Below are positions 27,388 to 35,857 of a stretch of DNA of 64,000 nucleotides, one piece after another (positions within the stretch are counted from its first letter, which is position 1; every line of letters begins with the position of its first letter). The stretch lies in the NCBI RefSeq assembly GCF_900100185.1, contig NZ_FNEN01000004.1:1-64000 (forward strand), in the 5' to 3' direction. The position numbers and the translations under genes are program-made. This DNA comes from Natribacillus halophilus. GTDB lineage: Bacteria; Bacillota; Bacilli; Bacillales; Marinococcaceae. The notes beneath the pieces are model-generated. The model was not told the origin of the DNA and ran no database searches. It was given only the letters and a program-made list of their open reading frames with translations.

Positions 27388-27658
27388 TAATAGCCACAAC
27401 CATGCTGATGCGGTTAATATGACAAGCAGTAAGCACATAGGCCGCTATAAATGAGATTAAAAGGCCTTGAATCGTGGCGTTCATGACACTTGAAAAGTCC
27501 AGTGAAAACGTTGAATGAAAAAGCGTGATCAATACGGCAACAGCATAGGCAAACAAACCTGCCCGCAAAGACGACTGCCTAAAAAGAAAGAGGAGAACGA
27601 AAATCCCTATAATCGGTAATAGTGCGACGAAAAACGCTATCATCATTTCCTCACCCAT
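27347..27658 (-). pseudogene. L-lactate permease-like (LctP) N-terminal fragment ending in repeat B
   Basis: 103 codons. The first 65 residues or so (FFVALLPIIGIFVLLFLFRQ, AGLFAYAVAVLITLF, IQGLLISFIAAYVL) resemble the first two or three membrane helices of the 500-residue-plus lactate permeases. After AYVL the sequence departs, and the last residues KKTWLIAKPLRR are encoded by the repeat. A truncated, rearranged relic. GTGAGGAA lies just before an ATG pair near 27645, a more likely original start than 27658. Confidence 0.6.
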
Positions 27659-27790
27659 ACGTTGACTTATCTTCCGTATACTAACACGTTAAAGTTAATT
27701 ATTTCTAAATAGAAGCCTCAGCAGGGCGCGAATAATTCAAATACCCGCGGATATGCTATGTCTGTAAAAAACATTTAGGAGGAATAAACT

Positions 27791-28360
27791 ATGCAATTAG
27801 CCGGACATGAATTCCACGAATTAAGCGAACTAACCATGGGGTGTTTCAACACCGTTTCCTGTATGTCTACATGGATGAAGCAAGCCCAGGACCAGGAGTT
27901 GCAACAGCTTCTCGCCAAGCACTTTTCCACGCATATCGATGACTATAACCTGAAAGTGGAGTTTTTACAAGACGCAGGTGCGCCTGACATCGCCAAATCT
28001 GAAGCCGACACGTACACGCCTAATTTGGCCAGCTATACGGAATCACCGGTCACGCCCCTTCCCCCGGTGGAAATGCGTTTGACAGAAACGCAACCGAACG
28101 ACCGGGAAATCGCAACCGCCTATTTACTCGATATGAAAGCCTCAGCCAAAAATAATGCCCAGGGCGCTTTGGAATGCGCGAATCCGGATTTGCGAACAGC
28201 CCTGGAGAATGCCTATCTGAGCACCAGCCATCATGCGTACGAAATATGGCAGTATATGGTGAACAAAGGGTATTACCCACTAGCTCCGGCCCCGGCGATG
28301 GAAATACAAAGTGTAGGCAAAATTTATCCCGTTTTGAAACAACAAGGCGTTCAATCATAA
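27791..28360 (+). CDS. CotF-like spore coat protein
   Basis: 189 residues, soluble, with two ferritin-like helical halves. The second half, RLTETQPNDREIATAYLLDM and AYLSTSHHAYEIWQYM, is the coat F domain; the last residues are VLKQQGVQS. Presumably made in the mother cell late in sporulation. AGGAGG 9 nt before ATG. The catalase gene follows after 21 bp, so both may be expressed together. Confidence 0.85.
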   Translation: MQLAGHEFHELSELTMGCFNTVSCMSTWMKQAQDQELQQLLAKHFSTHIDDYNLKVEFLQDAGAPDIAKSEADTYTPNLASYTESPVTPLPPVEMRLTETQPNDREIATAYLLDMKASAKNNAQGALECANPDLRTALENAYLSTSHHAYEIWQYMVNKGYYPLAPAPAMEIQSVGKIYPVLKQQGVQS

Positions 28361-28381
28361 ACAGGTTTAAGGAGTGGCAAT

Positions 28382-30454
28382 GTGAAGGATAAAAAAAACA
28401 TTAATGAAGAAGAACCCAACTTTAATGAAAACAGCAAAAATGAACAATTGGAAGCGTTTCGAAGTTCAGACAATGAAGACAAACCGATGACGACCAATCA
28501 AGGGCTCAAAATGAGCGAGGATGAATTTTCTTTAAAAGCGGGGGAGCGCGGCCCGACGATTATGGATGATTTTCATTTCCGGGAGAAAATGACGCATTTT
28601 GATAATGAGCGTATTCCGGAGCGGGTCGTGCACGCGCGCGGGTTTGCTGCGCATGGTGAATTTGAAGTATACGAATCGATGAAGCCGTATACGAAAGCGA
28701 AGTTTTTGCAGGATCCAAACGTGAAAACGCCGGTTTTCGTAAGGTTTTCCACCGTTGTCGGTTTTCGCGGATCAAAAGATACCGCACGCGACGTCCGCGG
28801 GTTTGCCACGAAATTTTACACCGAAGAAGGCAACTACGATTTGGTTGCGAATAATTTTCCGGTTTTTTTTATGCAGGACGCGATAAAATTCCCGGACCTC
28901 GTACACGCCATTAAACCGGAACCCGATAACGAAATTCCGCAGGCGACCGCCGCTCACGATACGTTTTGGGATTGGGTCTCGCAAAACCAGGAAACCGCTC
29001 ATATGATCATGTGGCTCATGAGTGATCGTGCGATACCGCGAAGCTTTCGAATGATGGAAGGGTTCGGTGTAAACACCTTTCGGTTCGTCAATGAAGAAGG
29101 AAAAGCCCATTTTGTAAAATTCCACTGGAAACCTGTATTGGGTGTTCATTCCCTTGCCTGGGAGGAAGCAGAAATCGTCGGCGGGGCGGATCCTGATTTT
29201 AACCGCCGCGACCTATGGGACAACCTTAACCTGGGTAATAACGCGGAGTTTGAGCTCGGCGTGCAAATCATTGAAGAAAAAGATGAGTTCAAGTTTGATT
29301 TTGACATTCTGGATGCGACCAAGCTTTGGCCGGAAGAAGATGTGCCGGTGCGAATCATCGGCAAAATGACGTTAAACCGCAACGTGGACAATTTTTTCGC
29401 GGAAACGGAGCAGGTGGCTTTCCACCCGGCCAATATCGTCCCGGGCATTGATTTTTCCAATGATCCGTTGCTGCAAGGCCGCCTGTTTTCGTATCTTGAT
29501 ACACAAATCCTTCGTTTCGGGAGCCCGAATCATCACGAAGTTCCGATTAACCGTCCGGTTTGTCCGTTCTTTAACAATCAACGCGACGGCTTTATGCGGC
29601 AGACGGTCAATAAAGGAAACGTGGCTCATCACCGGAATGCGCTCGCCAATAGTTCACCTTATACCGTCAGTGAAGAAGAAGGGGGCTTTGCCCATTATCA
29701 GGAAAAAGTCGACGGGCACAAAATCCGCGCGCGCAGTGACAGCTTCAAGGATCATTTCTCGCAGGCGAAATTGTTCTGGAATAGCATGAGTGCTCCGGAG
29801 AAACAGCATATTATTGACGCATTCCGGTTCGAGGTCGGCAAAGTGAAAAGTAAAGACGTTCGTCAGAGGATCGTCGATATGTTCTCCAACGTGGATGTGG
29901 ACATGACGGCGGCCTTTGCCAAAACGATTGGAAGCACGCCGCCAAGTTCTGGAGGTTCCAATGTAAAAAAACATTCACCGGCGCTTAGCCAGGCGAACAC
30001 GACGAAAAGTGCAATGACGCGAAAAGTGGCGATTATCGTTGCTGAAGGCTACGACGGGCAAAAGGTGGAAGCCATGATTGACGCCTTGTCGGCAGCAGGC
30101 GCAGAACCAAGGATTATCAGTGACGTACTCGGCCCTATTACAGGGAACAATGACAGTCAAGTCGAGGCTAAGCACACGTTTCAAACCGATGCGTCCGTCG
30201 CCTTTGATGCCGTCTACGTCGACGGCGGGCAAACGGCCGATGCCTGGTTTGACAGAGGCGCGTCCAAGTTTATGAAGCAGGCCTTTGAACATTTCAAGCC
30301 CATCGCGGCCAGCAATGAAGGGTTAAATTGGCTGAAAAACTTAAACTTGCCCGACAGCCTCGGCGTCGTGGAAGCAAATAATGACACCGATTTCGTACAA
30401 CCATTCATCGACGCCATTGCCGCCCACCGTTTTTGGGAGCGAAAGATGGTGTGA
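28382..30454 (+). CDS. katE: Large-subunit monofunctional catalase (KatE/HPII type)
   Basis: 690 residues, the long clade-2 type with a C-terminal class-I amidotransferase-like domain. Distal His in RVVHARGFAAHGEFE, Asn in VANNFPVFFMQDAIKFPDLV, heme-ligand Tyr in RLFSYLDTQILRFGSPN; the C-terminal domain begins at about residue 545 with KVAIIVAEGYDGQKVEAM. Dismutates hydrogen peroxide in the cytosol. GTG start with GGAG 7 nt upstream. Placement after a coat gene suggests a sporulation or stationary-phase role, as for KatX-like enzymes. Confidence 0.95.
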   Translation: MKDKKNINEEEPNFNENSKNEQLEAFRSSDNEDKPMTTNQGLKMSEDEFSLKAGERGPTIMDDFHFREKMTHFDNERIPERVVHARGFAAHGEFEVYESMKPYTKAKFLQDPNVKTPVFVRFSTVVGFRGSKDTARDVRGFATKFYTEEGNYDLVANNFPVFFMQDAIKFPDLVHAIKPEPDNEIPQATAAHDTFWDWVSQNQETAHMIMWLMSDRAIPRSFRMMEGFGVNTFRFVNEEGKAHFVKFHWKPVLGVHSLAWEEAEIVGGADPDFNRRDLWDNLNLGNNAEFELGVQIIEEKDEFKFDFDILDATKLWPEEDVPVRIIGKMTLNRNVDNFFAETEQVAFHPANIVPGIDFSNDPLLQGRLFSYLDTQILRFGSPNHHEVPINRPVCPFFNNQRDGFMRQTVNKGNVAHHRNALANSSPYTVSEEEGGFAHYQEKVDGHKIRARSDSFKDHFSQAKLFWNSMSAPEKQHIIDAFRFEVGKVKSKDVRQRIVDMFSNVDVDMTAAFAKTIGSTPPSSGGSNVKKHSPALSQANTTKSAMTRKVAIIVAEGYDGQKVEAMIDALSAAGAEPRIISDVLGPITGNNDSQVEAKHTFQTDASVAFDAVYVDGGQTADAWFDRGASKFMKQAFEHFKPIAASNEGLNWLKNLNLPDSLGVVEANNDTDFVQPFIDAIAAHRFWERKMV

Positions 30455-30558
30455 ATACCGATTTAAAGGACTCCCGCTTAATAGAAGTGGGGGTTCCTGC
30501 TTTAGGAAAAATTTACTGATCTAACGCGTAGCGATGATAGCTTTTTTAATTGCGATGT

Positions 30559-31155
30559 TTATTGTTGATTGTGCGTGAGGCGGTTGACTTCTTTTTCTGT
30601 GTCAGCTGCTTTGCGGAGTAGTAAATGATAGTCGGCATCGAGCAAATGGATTTGGCGATGCAAGTGGCCGACATTTTCATTTGTTTCCCGAAATCGATCG
30701 GTTATTTCCGTGCGAATGCCTTTCTGTCCGCCTTTTAAAACAGACAGCTCCGCATCGACCTGATCAAAGCGTTGATTCATCTCGGAGCGCAAGCTTTGCA
30801 TGTCGCTTTGCATCTCGGAGCGCAGGCTTTGCATGTCGCTTTGCATCTCGGAGCGCAGGCTTTGCATGTCGCTTTGCATCTCGGAGCGCAGGCTTTTCAT
30901 GTCACTGTGCATCTCGGAGCGCAGACCTTGCATGTCGCTTTGCATCTCGGAGCGCAAGCTTTGCATGTCACTGTGCATCTCGGACCGCAAGTCCTGCATG
31001 TCGCTTTTCATTTCAGTCCGCAAGTTCTTCATGTCGGTCTGCATCTCGGTTCTCAAGTCCTGTATGTCCGTCTTCATCTCTGTTTTGAAATCGGTGAATT
31101 CCTGTTTGAACCCCTTCATTTCACTTAATAACTGTTGTAACAATGTCTCACTCAT
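30559..31155 (-). CDS. Coiled-coil protein with 11-residue (hendecad) repeats
   Basis: 198 residues from ATG 31153-31155 (GGAGG about 9 nt upstream; GTG 31173 is in frame but inferior). N-terminus SETLLQQLLSEMKGFKQEF, then about ten 11-residue units of the type SLRSEMQSDMQ, then FDQVDAELSVLKGGQKG and a C-terminal helical part ending ADTEKEVNRLTHNQQ. Eleven-residue periodicity favours a right-handed or straight coiled coil. No signal peptide. Belongs with 7124-7717 and 13063-13347. Function unknown. Confidence 0.75.
   Translation of the reverse strand: MSETLLQQLLSEMKGFKQEFTDFKTEMKTDIQDLRTEMQTDMKNLRTEMKSDMQDLRSEMHSDMQSLRSEMQSDMQGLRSEMHSDMKSLRSEMQSDMQSLRSEMQSDMQSLRSEMQSDMQSLRSEMNQRFDQVDAELSVLKGGQKGIRTEITDRFRETNENVGHLHRQIHLLDADYHLLLRKAADTEKEVNRLTHNQQ
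30778..31085 (-). repeat. 33-bp tandem repeat, about 9 units, coding
   Basis: CATCTCGGAGCGCAGGCTTT-type units at 30778, 30811, 30844 and onward every 33 bp to about 31075. The central four are almost identical, suggesting recent slippage or gene-conversion expansion. Confidence 0.9.
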
Positions 31156-31370
31156 TTCGTCACCCTCCTTCACGGGAATATTTGTTTGTTTATTAATATT
31201 CTACTCTATCCTTTTTTTAATTGCAAGTTTTCTTTATTATAACAAACGTCCAATTGGAAGTGTTGGTCAAGCAGAAACTCATAGAAAAAATCCTGGAGCA
31301 GGTGCATGATTTTTACATTCGCAAGCCATACTAATTCATATACTTATATCTCATATAAAGGAGTGAGGAG

Positions 31371-32141
31371 ATGGCTGACAACAACACGGACAACACCAAT
31401 GCCGATTCAGGGATCAGTCGCCGAACGTTTATCAAAAATACCGGTTTGGTGACCGGTGGCATCGTCGGGGGCGGGTTGCTGGGTGGCATTATCGGCAACC
31501 AGTGGCAAACCGGTACACAGACGGAAACCGGCGGTGCGACGGATGAAGAAGACGATACGAATGATTTTGACGAAGCAAGAATGTTCTTTAGCCGTGATAT
31601 GGATTTCAATGTTCTGAGCGCGGCTACGGAAAGGATATTCCCCGAGGATGATAATGGTCCCGGAGCAATAGCTTTAGGAGCGCCTTATTTTATAGATAAA
31701 CAGTTGGCGGGTCAATGGGGCGTCAATGCCAAAGAGTATATGCGCGGGCCTTTTCAGGAAGGGGAACCTGAACAAGGATATCAGTCAGCGATGACGAGAG
31801 GCGAAATTTTTACACAAGGTGTCAGGCGTATCAATGATGTCAGCGACGAGCAATTTGACGAGAATTTTGATGATCTGGAAGAAGAACAACAAAACGAAAT
31901 ACTCAGTGCCTTTGATAATGATGAAGTGGACATGGATGGGGTTTCCTCGACTTTGTTTTTTTCATTGTTAAGGCAAGCGACGATTGAAGGTGTTTACTCC
32001 GACCCGCTTTACGGCGGAAACAGAAATATGGACGGTTGGCGCATGAAAGAGTATCCCGGCGCCCAGCCTGCGTATATTGACGTGATCGAGAGCGAAGAAT
32101 TTGTGGAGATGGAGCCGCTAAGTCTCAGGGATCATCATTAA
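31371..32141 (+). CDS. Gluconate 2-dehydrogenase subunit 3-like protein, Tat-exported
   Basis: 256 residues. N-terminal SRRTFIKNTGLVTGGIVGGG is a Tat signal, not followed by a clear cleavage site, so it may remain anchored. The domain (LSAATERIFPEDDNGPGA, YFIDKQLAGQWG, EGVYSDPLYGGNRNMDGWRM) is the small subunit of membrane-bound GMC dehydrogenases. Partner flavoprotein is 33079-34830; two small lipoprotein genes on the other strand lie between. No cytochrome c subunit is present, so the electron acceptor is unknown. Confidence 0.9.
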   Translation: MADNNTDNTNADSGISRRTFIKNTGLVTGGIVGGGLLGGIIGNQWQTGTQTETGGATDEEDDTNDFDEARMFFSRDMDFNVLSAATERIFPEDDNGPGAIALGAPYFIDKQLAGQWGVNAKEYMRGPFQEGEPEQGYQSAMTRGEIFTQGVRRINDVSDEQFDENFDDLEEEQQNEILSAFDNDEVDMDGVSSTLFFSLLRQATIEGVYSDPLYGGNRNMDGWRMKEYPGAQPAYIDVIESEEFVEMEPLSLRDHH

Positions 32142-32157
32142 GGAAGAGCTGGAAGGA

Positions 32158-32188
32158 AGCCTGTGGATGTTTATATTCACAGGCTTTA
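32158..32188 (+). terminator. Terminator after subunit 3 gene
   Basis: AAGCCTGTG / CACAGGCTT stem with an 11-nt loop and a short T stretch. Confidence 0.65.
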
Positions 32189-32244
32189 CCCTATGATGCA
32201 GGAGCGAGGACAACACCGGTGGTCGAAGCATGCCGGGGACGTTT

Positions 32245-32448
32245 CTAATTATTATATATTTCCTCTACATTATCTTGATCGTCCCCGATGTCCTCGGTTT
32301 CTGCTTCCGGATTAATACGATCTTCGAACCTTGCATCCTGAATGTCTTCGTCCAAATCATCTTCTTCAGGCGCCCCGCCATTACAAGCGCTTAATACGTT
32401 GAACGCAAATATGAACGTTAGGGTGCCGTACAGTATTTTTTTATTCAA
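32245..32448 (-). CDS. Small acidic lipoprotein (tandem paralogue 2)
   Basis: 67 residues. Start at TTG 32448, GGAGGG 7 nt upstream; the context (GGGAACTAAA then start then AATAAAAAAATAC) is the same as for the neighbouring paralogue. Signal peptide with lipobox NVLSAC, then NGGAPEEDDLDEDIQ and a short acidic tail ending EEIYNN. Arose by tandem duplication with 32482-32730. Confidence 0.75.
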   Translation of the reverse strand: MNKKILYGTLTFIFAFNVLSACNGGAPEEDDLDEDIQDARFEDRINPEAETEDIGDDQDNVEEIYNN

Positions 32449-32481
32449 TTTAGTTCCCTCCATCTCGTTATTCCTGACGCT

Positions 32482-32730
32482 TTAATTACTATATATTTCT
32501 TCCTCATTATTTTGATCATCCCCTTCATCTTCAGGATCTTCTTCCGGATCATCTTCCTCTTCGATTCCCTCATCTTCAACGTCTTCGTCCAAGTCATCGC
32601 CACCCATGTCCTCTTCCTCGCCGGTGCCGTTATCCATATCGTCTTCTTCAGGCGCCCCGCCATTACAAGCGCTTAATATGTTGAACGCAAATAAGAGCGA
32701 TAGGGTCCCGTACAGTATTTTTTTATTCAT
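32482..32730 (-). CDS. Small acidic lipoprotein (tandem paralogue 1)
   Basis: 82 residues. Signal peptide NKKILYGTLSLLFAFNILSA with lipid-attachment Cys next, followed by NGGAPEEDDMDNG and a tail that is mostly Asp/Glu, ending EEEIYSN. The two copies share leader, NGGAPEEDD and the EEIY(S/N)N end; the middle acidic run differs in length. Function unknown; both lie antisense between the two dehydrogenase subunit genes. Confidence 0.8.
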   Translation of the reverse strand: MNKKILYGTLSLLFAFNILSACNGGAPEEDDMDNGTGEEEDMGGDDLDEDVEDEGIEEEDDPEEDPEDEGDDQNNEEEIYSN

Positions 32731-32810
32731 TTTAGTTCCCCTTCCTGTAGCTCATTGTGAACTAAGTTTGTCCATAAGCATTCATTCACATACGAAATAA
32801 AAGCCACAAA

Positions 32811-33078
32811 AAAAATCGCCCGTTAATGAAAACGGACGAATGAATTTTGTATCTATTTGATGAACTTCAGTCTTATATATCCTTTAAACCGTTGCTTCCT
32901 GTCTTACCGTTTACAATACTTAATTTTAACACGATGATTCTTCCTGAATATCTTAATATAATTTATCTTTACCAAGTATATTATCAATTAGGAAAAGGAA
33001 TTGCGAAATTTATGCATGGTGTGAGCTTGTTGTGAAACACTACCAAATACATATTGGTCTAACCACAGGAGGGATAAC
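32811..33078. other. Intergenic region before the GMC gene
   Basis: Contains a hairpin CGCCCGTT...AACGGACG at about 32819-32841 followed on the minus strand by TTTTTTTT, i.e. a leftward terminator with no gene upstream of it that I can find. The rest is AT-rich and must hold the promoter of the GMC gene. A 62-codon frame at 32847 has no convincing content. Confidence 0.45.
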
Positions 33079-34830
33079 ATGCCAACACAATTGGATCCGG
33101 TAGAGGTGCTCGTCGTCGGAAGCGGCTGGGCTGGTGGGATTGTTAGTGCAGAACTGGCTAAAGCCGGTCATGAAGTCGTCTGTCTGGAGCGGGGCGAAGA
33201 AAAAGCGATCGAAGATTACATGCACGTGAAAGATGAATTGCGTTTTTCCACCCGCTACCAGATGATGCAGGATTTATCGAAGGAAACGATCACATCCAGA
33301 CATAAAAGGGATATTACGGCTTTACCTGTGAGAACACAGGATGACATGATGGTCGGCAATGACGAAGGAGGGGGGAGTGTTCACTGGTCCGGCGCTACGT
33401 TTCGGTTTTTGCCTTATGATTTTGAAATCTACAGTCAGACTGTGGAACAATATGGAGAAGATAAAATTCCGGAAGGTATGACTCTACAGGATTGGGGGAT
33501 TACTTACGATGAATTAGAACCCTATTATGATCGCTATGAAAAAACCGCGGGGATATCGGCAGAAGAAAATCCTATCGGGCCATACCGCTCAGATTCATAT
33601 CCAAATCCACCCATGGTGGACACCCCTAACATTGCCCTTTTTAAAGAAGCAGCGGCTAATTTAGGGTATCATCCTTATCAACACCCTTCTGCTAACATCA
33701 CCGAGAACTACGAAAATCCGGATGGACAAACGATTGCCCAATGCCAGTACTGTGCTTTTTGCAACGCCTATGGATGTGATTACGGTGCGAAAGCTGATCC
33801 GATCGTGACCGTCCTTGCTACGGCTAAGGAAACAGGAAATTTTGAAATGAGAGCGAAAGCCCACGCTCGTCGGATCACGTATGATGGCGAACAAGCAACA
33901 GGGGTTGTTTATGTAGATACGGCTACAGGGACCGAGTATGAACAACCGGCGGGTGTTGTTGTTTTAGCTGGTTTCACGTTTACAAATACACGATTATTGC
34001 TGCTTTCAGACATTGGTATCCCCTATAATCCAGAGACAGGTGAAGGAGTGATCGGAAAGAACTTCACGGGCCATTTTCTTTCTATGATGGGGGCTAGAGG
34101 CTTTTTTGATGAAAGGAAATTTAATCTATACATGGGAGCTGGTGCGCTCGGAGCTACGTTTGATGATTATAGTGGAGATAATATTGATCATACTGACGTA
34201 GATTTCCTTCATGGGGGTGAAGTCGAAATCAGACAATACGGTGAACGACCCATTGAAAGTAATCATGTTCCAGAGGGGACACCAAATTGGGGAAGAGATT
34301 TCAAAGAAAAATCTATCTTTTATGCCAATCGTAACCTGCATGTACGATTTCAACCAGGAACTTTACCATGGGTATTTAATTACACAGATCTCGATCCAAC
34401 ATATACAGATATGTACGGAGACGCACTTCTTCGTGTGACGAATGAATACACCGATCAAGACAAAAATCTTATTCGCCATGGCATTGATGTTTGTAGAGAG
34501 GTATTGGAAGAGATGGGCGCAGACATTATAGATGAAGATGAAATCCCCGAAGAATTCGACAATCATTATTCAGGCGGCCATTACGCGGGTGGGGCGATCA
34601 TGGGTGATGACCCTGAAACCTCGGCTGTCAACAATTATTTACAGATGTGGGACGCTGAAAATCTGTTCGTCGTGGGCGCGTCTGCCTTTCCTCATTTCGG
34701 AAATTATAACCCGACGGGTACCGTTGGAGCCCTGGCGTATCGCGCTGCTGAGGGCATTGAACAATATCTGGAAAACGATGGCGGGATGCTGGTGAAAGGA
34801 AAAGCAGCGAATCCTGAACAAAAGGCTTAA
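33079..34830 (+). CDS. GMC-family FAD-dependent dehydrogenase (gluconate/sorbitol dehydrogenase-like large subunit)
   Basis: 583 residues. FAD dinucleotide-binding VLVVGSGWAGGIVSAELAKA at the N-terminus, GGGSVHWSGATFRF, a CQYCAFCNAYGCDYGAKA cluster-like Cys stretch typical of this subgroup, and C-terminal HYAGGAIMGDDP, FVVGASAFPHFGNYNPTGT with the catalytic His region. No own signal peptide; export would be by hitchhiking on the Tat-borne small subunit (31371-32141). Oxidises a sugar or polyol; substrate unknown. CAGGAGG 8 nt before ATG. Confidence 0.9.
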   Translation: MPTQLDPVEVLVVGSGWAGGIVSAELAKAGHEVVCLERGEEKAIEDYMHVKDELRFSTRYQMMQDLSKETITSRHKRDITALPVRTQDDMMVGNDEGGGSVHWSGATFRFLPYDFEIYSQTVEQYGEDKIPEGMTLQDWGITYDELEPYYDRYEKTAGISAEENPIGPYRSDSYPNPPMVDTPNIALFKEAAANLGYHPYQHPSANITENYENPDGQTIAQCQYCAFCNAYGCDYGAKADPIVTVLATAKETGNFEMRAKAHARRITYDGEQATGVVYVDTATGTEYEQPAGVVVLAGFTFTNTRLLLLSDIGIPYNPETGEGVIGKNFTGHFLSMMGARGFFDERKFNLYMGAGALGATFDDYSGDNIDHTDVDFLHGGEVEIRQYGERPIESNHVPEGTPNWGRDFKEKSIFYANRNLHVRFQPGTLPWVFNYTDLDPTYTDMYGDALLRVTNEYTDQDKNLIRHGIDVCREVLEEMGADIIDEDEIPEEFDNHYSGGHYAGGAIMGDDPETSAVNNYLQMWDAENLFVVGASAFPHFGNYNPTGTVGALAYRAAEGIEQYLENDGGMLVKGKAANPEQKA

Positions 34831-34907
34831 TGATCGGCAGTGGAATAAAAACAATGTGTAACTCCCATAATAATGACGCATGTTCTTTACGTTAAGGAGG
34901 TTATTTC

Positions 34908-35108
34908 ATGAATGAAACTTCGGGTCAGTGGCTCGGCTGGATAGGGATTATAGCCGCGGTCATAGGGTTTTTTTGGGCGCCGATTTTTTTGGGCATCGTC
35001 GCTATTGTCCTCGGTTTGATTACGCTGGCTACACCCCAGAAAGGGTTGGCCTGGATTGCCATCGCACTCGGAGCGATAACGTTAATTATCATTCCGCTTA
35101 TTTTTTGA
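34908..35108 (+). CDS. Small membrane protein with two helices
   Basis: 66 residues: a short polar start and hydrophobic segments IGIIAAVIGFFWAPIFLGIV and WIAIALGAITLIIIPLIF, resembling DUF4190-type small membrane proteins. AAGGAGG 8 nt before ATG. Function unknown. Confidence 0.75.
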   Translation: MNETSGQWLGWIGIIAAVIGFFWAPIFLGIVAIVLGLITLATPQKGLAWIAIALGAITLIIIPLIF

Positions 35109-35243
35109 ATGACATAATGTTAATGAGCCCTTGAGCGTTCAGGGGCTTTTCTTAATCATTGACATGATGCTTATGTATCCATTGAAATTCAGTTAACAAT
35201 TTTGACACAAATGAATACGCACGTTTAAGTGGTTGAGTAACCG

Positions 35244-35474
35244 TTGATTTCACAAGTAAGCGCTATCCTTCTTGAGCATGCCCGGGAACAAGGGTTATTT
35301 GAGTTACAATTACAACGGGCGATTCGCAACGAAGACGTAGATTTTCTGAATGAGGCGAGCGGTAAATATTTCAAATATGATGAATTATTCAACCGTGCGC
35401 ATAAGTACGGGGAGGACCTGGAAAGAGCGGTTTTACAAGGATATCGGATGAAAACGGAGAGTTCAGAAAATTGA
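35244..35474 (+). CDS. Short hypothetical protein or gene remnant
   Basis: 76 codons from a TTG without a good ribosome site. The sequence (LLEHAREQGLFELQLQRAIR, then DELFNRAHKYGEDLERAVLQ) looks like a genuine helical protein rather than noise and may be the C-terminal part of a gene whose front was lost. It faces the tail of the M20 remnant on the other strand. Family not recognised. Confidence 0.4.
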   Translation: MISQVSAILLEHAREQGLFELQLQRAIRNEDVDFLNEASGKYFKYDELFNRAHKYGEDLERAVLQGYRMKTESSEN

Positions 35475-35557
35475 TTATGTAAAACGATATATTGCGAACG
35501 TTGGAAAGTGCCCTGGCGACTAATTGGATAGTGGTTAAAAATAAAGAAGATGACTTG

Positions 35558-35821
35558 CTTGGCGATAACGACATCACTTTCGTCATATCCCCACTCGGGC
35601 GGGGAAAATCCCGGGTGATACGAAATTTCCTTGATGTCCGGTGTGAAGCGATCGACATCCATCCCCAACTCCGAGGTGAAATAATCAGCCAAAAAAGCCT
35701 GCAGTGCTTTTTCTTTCCCGCTAACACTCGGAAAACGGCTAATCTCCTGGAGAAAATCAACTTCTTCTCTCCATAAGTCGTCAATTTTATTTAGTATATC
35801 AGTAGATACAGTAGCTGCCAT
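35558..35821 (-). pseudogene. M20-family peptidase (ArgE/DapE-like) N-terminal remnant
   Basis: About 88 residues, starting ATVSTDILNKIDDLWREEVD, with FLQEISRFPSVSGKEKALQA, the front of ArgE/DapE-type deacylases that are normally over 400 residues, up to ESDVVIAKQ. Then the reading frame runs into unrelated sequence antisense to the 35244 frame. All metal-binding residues are missing. Confidence 0.75.
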
Positions 35822-35857
35822 GCGTATGGCTCCTTTCCTGAAAATAATGCCCTGGTT

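Noticed and set aside
31222-31237. Further fragment of the double-hairpin repeat (GCAAGTTTTCTTTA)
   Set aside because: Only about 12 bp match in an AT-rich context; could be chance, unlike 44271-44287.
32847-33035. 62-codon frame upstream of the GMC gene
   Set aside because: No ribosome site; sequence looks like translated AT-rich promoter DNA.
35225-35557. C-terminal half of the minus-strand frame ending at 35225
   Set aside because: After residue 88 it no longer resembles M20 peptidases and runs antisense to a more protein-like plus-strand frame.
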